Assembly: GCA_907165275.2 (NCBI GenBank)
Contig: OU015650.1
Span: 6,106,001-6,170,000, forward strand
Direction: 5' to 3'
Length of the DNA: 64,000 nucleotides
Source: Zygaena filipendulae
Lineage: Eukaryota; Arthropoda; Insecta; Lepidoptera; Zygaenidae
The position numbers and the translations under genes are program-made. Every line of letters begins with the position of its first letter. The stretch's first letter is position 1. A model generated the notes under the pieces. The model had not been told where the DNA came from and searched no databases. It saw only the letters and a program-made list of their open reading frames with translations. This document shows positions 50,182 to 64,000 of the stretch, one piece after another.

Positions 50182-50502
50182 ATTGATTAGAATACCTAAT
50201 TATTAACTTCAAAAACTAAAAACTTGACTTCAAGTACCTAAATGTTCTGTTATTTATTTTGTAGTGACTAGACCGTCCAAGACAAGTATTTTTATATTAT
50301 GCGATTGATCTACTAATATGAGAAGTTGCTTGTGCAATCGCTGAGTTTCAAGGCTAAACAAGCAACTTAACTGTGAAGAGCTCAACTCATTTACCTACGC
50401 CTTATTTTTATAGTCAAGCAACATGTTTTATTTGCAAAGTTGTTGTCAGTTGCGATCACAGTAAGAATTAATTTTTTTTCTATTAATATCTTATTTATTA
50501 GT

Positions 50503-50735
50503 AACTGTTCCCTGCAGTCTCATCCCCGTTAGTTTCGCAGTTTCGCAGTCCGCAGGGATTCGAGATAAAAAGTAGGTACTCTGTGTCTATTTCTGTACTG
50601 GGCCCACATAAATCTAGTTAATTTGTGCTGGACCATGGCTGGGCCTAATAACGTGTATCAAAAATTTCGTTGTTGTGTAGCTAAGACGTGAAAGCGTATC
50701 AAAACAAAATCGCATTTATAATATTAGTTAGGATA
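50503..50735 (+). repeat. CCCGCGG-family repeat, diverged
   Basis: GTTCCCTGCAGTCTCATCCC at the head, GAGATAAAAAGTAGGTACTC, and ATTTATAATATTAGTTAGGA at the end. Confidence 0.6.
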
Positions 50736-50822
50736 ATGTGTTTAGACGTTGTCAAGATTTTATGGGATGATGTCACATGCAGAAAATAAGATGCTAGATA
50801 AGGGCAAGTGAATATCTAAATC

Positions 50823-51113
50823 TATACTATAATAAAAGAGTAGAATCCGCGATTCTGTACATTGAATATTTTTACCTAAAATTGAGAGGGATGGTAAAAG
50901 AAGAGTAACCAAGCCCAAAAAGTTTTTGAAATTCTTTTCTGTCTTTCTGTCTGTTCGCGATAATCTCCGTATCTACTGAACCGATTGTCATGCGGTTTTC
51001 ACAGATAGATTAAGCTTAGCATTGAGCTACATATAGGCTTTGTTTCATAGAAATCGGATGTCGAGAAAAAAGTTGTATAAAAACCTTTCATGCGGGTGAA
51101 ACCACGGGACACA
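50823..51113 (+). repeat. GATTCTGTACATTGAATATT repeat
   Basis: Starts CTATAATAAAAGAGTAGAAT, includes GTTCGCGATAATCTCCGTAT and GAGCTACATATAGGCTTTGT, and ends with GCGGGTGAAACCACGGGACA and CAGCTA. The end links this family to the CCCGCGG family terminus. Confidence 0.7.
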
Positions 51114-51117
51114 GCTA

Positions 51118-51229
51118 TTTTTATCATCGCAGTTTAACAACGCCATCTATTGTTAAGTAGCTTTAGTCGTAAATATATATTTTTATCATCACAGTTTAAC
51201 AACGCCATCTATTGTTAAGTGACTTTAGT
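51118..51229 (+). repeat. 62-bp local direct duplication
   Basis: TTTTTATCATC(G/A)CAGTTTAACAACG, then CCATCTATTGTTAAGT, occurs twice with starts at 51118 and 51180. Probably a slippage duplication; the unit holds the CGCCATCTATTG motif common in moth repeats. Confidence 0.7.
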
Positions 51230-51989
51230 GTTTCTGTGTGGGTAAAGCAGTACCAAACATTTTTCATTGGCTTAAAACACGGATAAAGAGTTTTTGGCGG
51301 GCATCAAAAGCGGCGGTTCAGTAATTTATTATCCTCCAAGAGCTCCGAGAAAGTTCTTGTAGGCTATTCAGTACAATGGCCTACAAGTTCAAACCATACA
51401 ACGATGCTCAACGTTAATTTGTGCTTTTAACTAACTTATTTTACTTGAAACTGGCTAAATGCATTAGGTTCGAAAGCCAATAAGAAAAGAAAGGCAAAGA
51501 ACATGGATAAAATAACGTTTTCTAATAAAAAAAGAGGACCGCCTTCAAAAAGTAAGCCCACTGAAAATTACACATAATTTTTAAAAAAACCCCACCCCTA
51601 TTACTCTACTTTTTTAAAAGACGTAAAAACCGATTAGTTCCGATTATTCTCGCGTTCTTCCGGTTACTATATGAAAAAACATTAATTTTAATTTGTAACT
51701 TTTTACTTATACCTTTATATGCGGTCTCACCGATTGACGGTTACTTTATGAAACAACGTTAATTTTAATTTGTAGTTTTACTTTTACCTGTGCTATATTA
51801 TTATACGGCCTCACCGCTTGACTATTCATTCAAACTGATACGGATGCAATGTTTTTAAAAATACCGATATATCTAGACATATAAATAAAATTGAAGTGTC
51901 TATTATAATTTCAAATTAACAGCTTTTCAATAAATGCGTACGAAATTATATACGGTACGAACATTAAAAAATAAATTTTTAAAATTTAA

Positions 51990-52072
51990 TTGTCGATATC
52001 GATAAATTTCGATATTTTTAGGCGTCAATATATCGATATTTATCGGTTTTCTCCGTTTTCCGATATATCGTT
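51990..52072. promoter_or_regulatory. TATCGATA (DRE-like) cluster upstream of rasp
   Basis: TATCGATA occurs at 51997-52004 and 52031-52038, with further TATCG half-sites to 52072. TATCGATA is the DREF element of insect housekeeping promoters. It lies about 700 bp before the rasp start codon. The adjacent GTTGCATCCCTAC is also seen next to repeated elements, so a transposon end is the alternative. Confidence 0.3.
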
Positions 52073-52369
52073 GCATCCCTACAGTCAACACGCAAAGCAA
52101 TGTCAACAAGGAGCTTTTGGCGGGATTTTTAGCAGAGTGGACGTCAGTTTTAGTTCTTTGTTTTGCAAATTAGTTTATCGTGGTTAATATTGTGTGAATA
52201 TGGTGGATTTTGCATAATAGTGATCCATTAGTGATGAAGTGTGCGAAAACAGTGAAATAAGATGAAATAGGGCGTTCGCCGGGAGGTTTTCGTTTTTCTA
52301 TACAACTTCCCACAGAGCGTCCTATTAAGGTTCAACTGCGAAGATTTGCTGCCAAAAGGTCCGGTAAAG

Positions 52370-52402
52370 CATCGAAATGCATCTCACCAATGCATTTCGA
52401 TG
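52370..52402. repeat. 13-bp perfect hairpin upstream of rasp
   Basis: CATCGAAATGCAT (52370-52382) against ATGCATTTCGATG (52390-52402), loop CTCACCA. A CCTTCCCCGAAAGGGG block follows at about 52465, probably repeat-derived. Confidence 0.7.
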
Positions 52403-52740
52403 TAAATAACTTCAGAAGAAGAAATATACCACTGAATTGTCTATATGGAATTAGTTTCTTTCTGCCTTCCCCGAAAGGGGTAAACTTCACCAAAAAAAAA
52501 AAGCAATGTCAATATTCAACAAATGTCAAGACCGCCGAAGCCTTCCAAGACATGTCTAGTTAATTTGTGGCCTGCCAGAAGCGGTGATGTTGGTAAATTT
52601 GAAATCACAGAGTACTTTTTTAATATCTAATTGAGCTGTAATTGAGTTTGGAATTGGATGTTGTTAGAGGTAAAAGTAACGAGCGTAGTGATTACCTTCT
52701 CTCTGGTAACGAGTTGTTCGTTAAACACAAAGAGTATTAT

Positions 52741-55418
52741 ATGTTTAACATAATGAACAATAAATTAAATTTTATTGAATTATTCGCATATCTTAGTGTG
52801 TGGGTTTGTGCAAGTTTATATTCCCTAGTCGAATTATTTGTTGCTCAAACAGGTAAGCAAAAAACTTTGAGAATTAACCAATGATATACCTACATATAAT
52901 AAAATCAGTGTTAAGAATGAATCAAAATATGGAATCAAATATATGAAATAGGTATTGTTATGACAGTCATAAAAAATCTTTCAGATATTTTAGATAGTAA
53001 TCGTCAAGAACGAGATTCATTGGAGGATTTAAAACCAGGATGGAGTTTCATATCAAGACTTCAAGATGTTTCTGATATTGAATGGAGCAGCTGGAAGTTC
53101 CTTATAAGATCATCTTGGTTTTACCTTTTAATTACATTTTCGATTTCAGAAGCAATACGGAAAAATAATATTTACTTTTTAAAGTATTGGTACATTATAT
53201 CAACTGTTATATTTGTGTCATTGCATTCAAGTGTATTACAGTTGTTTATTCTTTCCATTCAACCAATAATATTCGCAGCAGTCATATTTTGTGGAGGTGG
53301 CAAAAAATGTATATGGGTAATTAGTATTTCATTGTTACTCAGCTACAACTCATTGAAGTATAAACAATTCTTCTGGGTTTTCCTTGACAGAGAAGATCTC
53401 AAAGATGAGGAAGTGTATTTAATGTTATTTGCCATGCCATGGACAGAACTAAGATGTATTAGTTACTGTATTGACTATGTGGATAAAAAGGAAAAATTTG
53501 CTAATTCAGAAAAAGTTTTCAAAGAGAACTCAATTTTCACAAACATAATTAATATGTTTAGCTACATATTCTATTTGCCACTTCTGTACACTGGCCCAGT
53601 TGTGATGTATGAAGATTTTGAAAAAAGTTTTACAGTGGTCAGCCAACCACTGATTGCACGACTGAAAAGATTTGCATTGGACATGTCTTTATACTTCATT
53701 TACACATTTTTATTGGATCTATCTTTACATTACATATATTTTTATGCTATGAGAAGCAATATGAAGGTTAGTCTTATGTAGTGTAGTATCTTTTGTACTG
53801 TTTTTATTTATTGTTCATGTTTGTTTTGATTCAATCCAAATTGTAATTTAATTATTTATTCATTTCAGTTGTTAAAAATGTTACCAGCATTTCCACTTTG
53901 TGGAGGAGGATTTTGGATGGGTATTGAATTTCACATGAAGTATGTAATTTCATATGGGACAACAACAGCATTCTCTAGACTGGACCAAATAGAAGCACCT
54001 CCAACACCCAGGTGTATAGCTAGGATTCATGTATACTCACAGATGTGGCGATATTTTGATGTTGGTCTTTATAAGTTTCTTGCAAAGTAAGTAGTATCTA
54101 TAACTTTTATAAACAGTTGTTTATGTTGGGTGGTTTGCATGTTTTTCCAGTAGTTGTATACTTTTGATTGGACACATACTGGTCATCTATGACAAACACT
54201 ACAGTTTTGGTAGCTGCCATTACCACCTGCTATACAAAATACTGATACTGTTTTTTGTTGCTTCACCACTCTCTTGCTGCTCTAGACTATAATAATTATG
54301 CTTCTGAGTGGCATAAACTGTGACTGCTTTCAGGTCACTGGCCAGTTATGAATGTTGTATATGGCCTATGTATATGCAGTATAAGGTTTTTGTAGCATCA
54401 TGCTGTTCTCTCTTTCTTTTTCTTCTTATGGACTTCCACATTTAATGCATTTAGCCAGTATCAATTAAAATAAATATTGTAATATAATAATAATATATTA
54501 AAATAATTATTGTTCAGTTTGGAATTGCAAACTATGGTGCTATGGTTAGAAAAATCTTTTTGGAGCTCTCAGAGGACAACAAAGAGATCAGGTTGAAATA
54601 TACTAGCTCTTCCCGCGGTTTCGCCCGCGTTCATTTCGGAGATCCCGCGGGAATTCCGGGATAAAGTGCCCTATGTGCTTTTCTGATGTACCTATAAGTT
54701 ATATTATTGTAAGGTTTCATTTAAATCCATTCAGTAGTTTTTGCGTAAAAGAAAAACAAACATCTTATACAAACTTTCGCGTTTATAATGTAAGGATCTG
54801 CATGCGAACATACAAAATCGCCACTTTGATAACCTTTGACAGTACCTACCATAAAACACAAAATCCCCTTTTATCCACAATATTAAATTCCCTTGCTGTT
54901 CTCTTTTCAGATATGTCTACAGACCAACATGCCAAAGTGTATCTAGGATATTTAAATTAAGAGACACACTAAGTAAGCTGCTTGCCTCACTTGTAACATT
55001 TATATTTACCTACATATGGCATGGCCACAAGAAGTCCATATTGATATGGGCAATATTAAACTATGTTGGCCTTGCTTTAGAGCAGTTAGGGGAAGCAATA
55101 TCAAAAACTGAAAACTACAAGTGGTTTAAGATGTCGGTGTTGAGGACTGAGAAGATGGAGACACGTTTTATAGCAATGGTTTGTGCACCATTACTTGCCC
55201 TCTCTGGGATCGCAAACTTTTACTTGTTTGCCGGTAGAAAAGTTGGCAATTTGTTTTTAGAACGTTTTGTGTTACATCCCTCCTTATGGAACTCTTTTAT
55301 ATTGCTTGTGCCCTTATATTGCTGCTGCCACGTGTCTATAGCACTAAAAGATTGTCCATCTAGAACAGATGTAAAACAAATAAAAATACCATTGATTGGA
55401 GAATCTCATCATAATTGA
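52741..55418 (+). CDS. rasp: Rasp/HHAT MBOAT palmitoyltransferase
   Basis: Four exons: 52741-52852, 52985-53766, 53869-54086, 54911-55418; phases agree; 539 residues, slightly longer than HHAT. A membrane-bound O-acyltransferase-family protein of the ER/Golgi that adds palmitate to the N-terminal cysteine of Hedgehog and EGFR-type ligands. It is multi-spanning from residue 10 on. HHAT-type landmarks: MPWTELRCISYCIDY, LPLLYTGPVVMYEDF, AFSRLDQIEAPPTPRCIARI, then SQMWRYFDVGLYKFLAKYVY with the conserved acidic residue, and the catalytic histidine in FTYIWHGHKKS. The start is the first ATG in frame after an upstream stop; MFNIMNN runs straight into the first membrane segment. Intron 3 carries a CCCGCGG repeat. 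It converges on Mcm8. Confidence 0.94.
54603..54795 (+). repeat. CCCGCGG-family repeat in rasp intron 3
   Basis: CTAGCTCTTCCCGCGGTTTC, GGAGATCCCGCGGGAATTCC, a CATTCAGTAGTTTTTGCGTA variant and GCGTTTATAATGTAAGGAT. Confidence 0.75.
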
Positions 55419-56440
55419 TCCTATATCTCTTTTGTGATATGACAAGTATTATTGTTAATTATGTGATATAATTTATTACTGTGACATATGTTGTATTTTT
55501 AATATATTTTTAAACAATGATGTTTTTTTATTTGTTTATTTTATTTATTTCAGTTTTTATAGTTTCATTAGTTGATGTTTATTTGATTTAAATTAATCAC
55601 TTTAATTATTTTTATTTTTTTTATTAAAAACCAATAAGTACAAAATACAAAAATTCACATATTTACAGTGCAACAAAAACCAAATTTGGTTTGTCTGTGC
55701 ACTGCGACGGTTTGAGACTACATTTACGTTATTCTCTGTGTTAAACAGTCGATAGATAAACAGATCTTCCGACCTATCCCTATTGCCTTCATTCTTTATT
55801 GCACAACAAGGTACAAATGGCGAACTTAATGCCTTGCGGCATTTTCTACCAGTTAACCATTGGCATTGATAACAAGAAAAAGAGTAGGGTGCGGTTATTA
55901 ATAATAATTAAACTTATATAATAGCTGAAAATTAAGAGAAAAAAAAATATGCAGAAAACACGGTAGTAAAATAAGTCGAACCATGGAGTACAAATAAGCT
56001 AAAATGAATAGGTGGTATGGTGAACTTTAATTTTTAATATAATAAATTAGGTACCTAGCTAACAAAAAAGTTTCCAAGGGTTTTTTTACTAAATAAAATT
56101 TCTATCAAAAATATGAAAGAATTATTAAAAGTTATAATAAAAAGTACTATTATAATAAAAAGTTGCAGTTGCAAGCATAATTTCTTTACACACTGCGTGT
56201 GACGTCATTTATCCCTGAACTATCAAACTGAAATTCGGCAGGTATCTACTTTAACGTCAGCTAGAAAGATTTTATTCAGTTTCCGCGAGAACTAACGCGG
56301 GTGAAACTGCAGAAAATAGCTAGTATAGAGTATTGAATCATCTAGGGCACGGTTCTAGGGTCAGTGGAGCAATATGGAGCATTACAAAGAAAAACATTGT
56401 AAAATAAAGTTATGTATTATAAATTATGTCACCGTTCAAA
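55419..56440. other. spacer between convergent rasp and Mcm8
   Basis: Holds both 3' UTRs. A LINE-type tail lies at about 55780-55870, reading on the minus strand CCATTTGTACCTTGTTGTGC and AATAAAGAATGAA; the same tail is at about 60165-60220. An inverted CCCGCGG fragment follows at 56215-56325. Confidence 0.6.

Positions 56441-64000
<7,560 letters not shown>

Larger units (their letters stand above)
50182..51989. other. spacer between EndoU and rasp
   Basis: No exon recognised. Contains a CCCGCGG copy (50503-50735), a GATTCTGTACATT repeat (50823-51113) and a local duplication (51118-51229). Confidence 0.55.

Overview
The window is nuclear DNA of an insect, very probably a moth or butterfly. 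It is AT-rich. Genes are split by short introns with GT..AG ends. The spacers carry short repeats I recognise as lepidopteran: AGGTAGGTACC-type runs, a family with CCCGCGGTTTCACCCGCG next to CTAGCTGT, tRNA-headed SINEs with TTATTATT tails, and repeats starting ACCGACTTCCAAAAA. I cannot name the species. All gene models below were built by hand from splice sites, reading-frame phase and family resemblance; no database search was run.

Layout. About 1-23400 has no gene I can defend. It holds MITEs, SINE heads, CpG-rich patches and one orphan GC-rich ORF at 19791. From 23406 to 50181 lies a cluster related to the EndoU (XendoU-type) endoribonucleases, interrupted by one unrelated gene. The cluster has three members. 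(a) A minus-strand two-exon gene (23406-24760) encodes a small secreted proline-rich protein resembling only the N-terminal linker of a full EndoU protein. (b) Head-to-head with it, a plus-strand six-exon gene (28543-32689) encodes a secreted EndoU-domain protein that has lost the first catalytic histidine and probably the catalytic lysine. (c) A minus-strand seven-exon gene (45525-50181) encodes a complete secreted EndoU with a long low-complexity linker and the catalytic residues intact. Between (b) and (c), on the minus strand, is a nine-exon NT5DC2/3-like HAD-family 5'-nucleotidase-domain gene (35129-43423). A CR1/L2-like LINE with an open reverse transcriptase frame sits in one of its introns.

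The right end holds two conserved genes that converge: rasp/HHAT (52741-55418, plus), the MBOAT palmitoyltransferase for Hedgehog-type ligands, and Mcm8 (56441 to beyond 64000, minus), a recombination helicase whose N-terminus lies outside the window. One Mcm8 intron appears to use a GC donor.

The most interesting unit is the EndoU cluster. Its domains appear divided between neighbours: a linker-only secreted protein, an EndoU domain without its catalytic set, and a complete enzyme. The apparent pseudoenzyme also has a perfect 30-bp palindrome 76 bp before its start codon. Perfect foldbacks are common in the surrounding introns and spacers.
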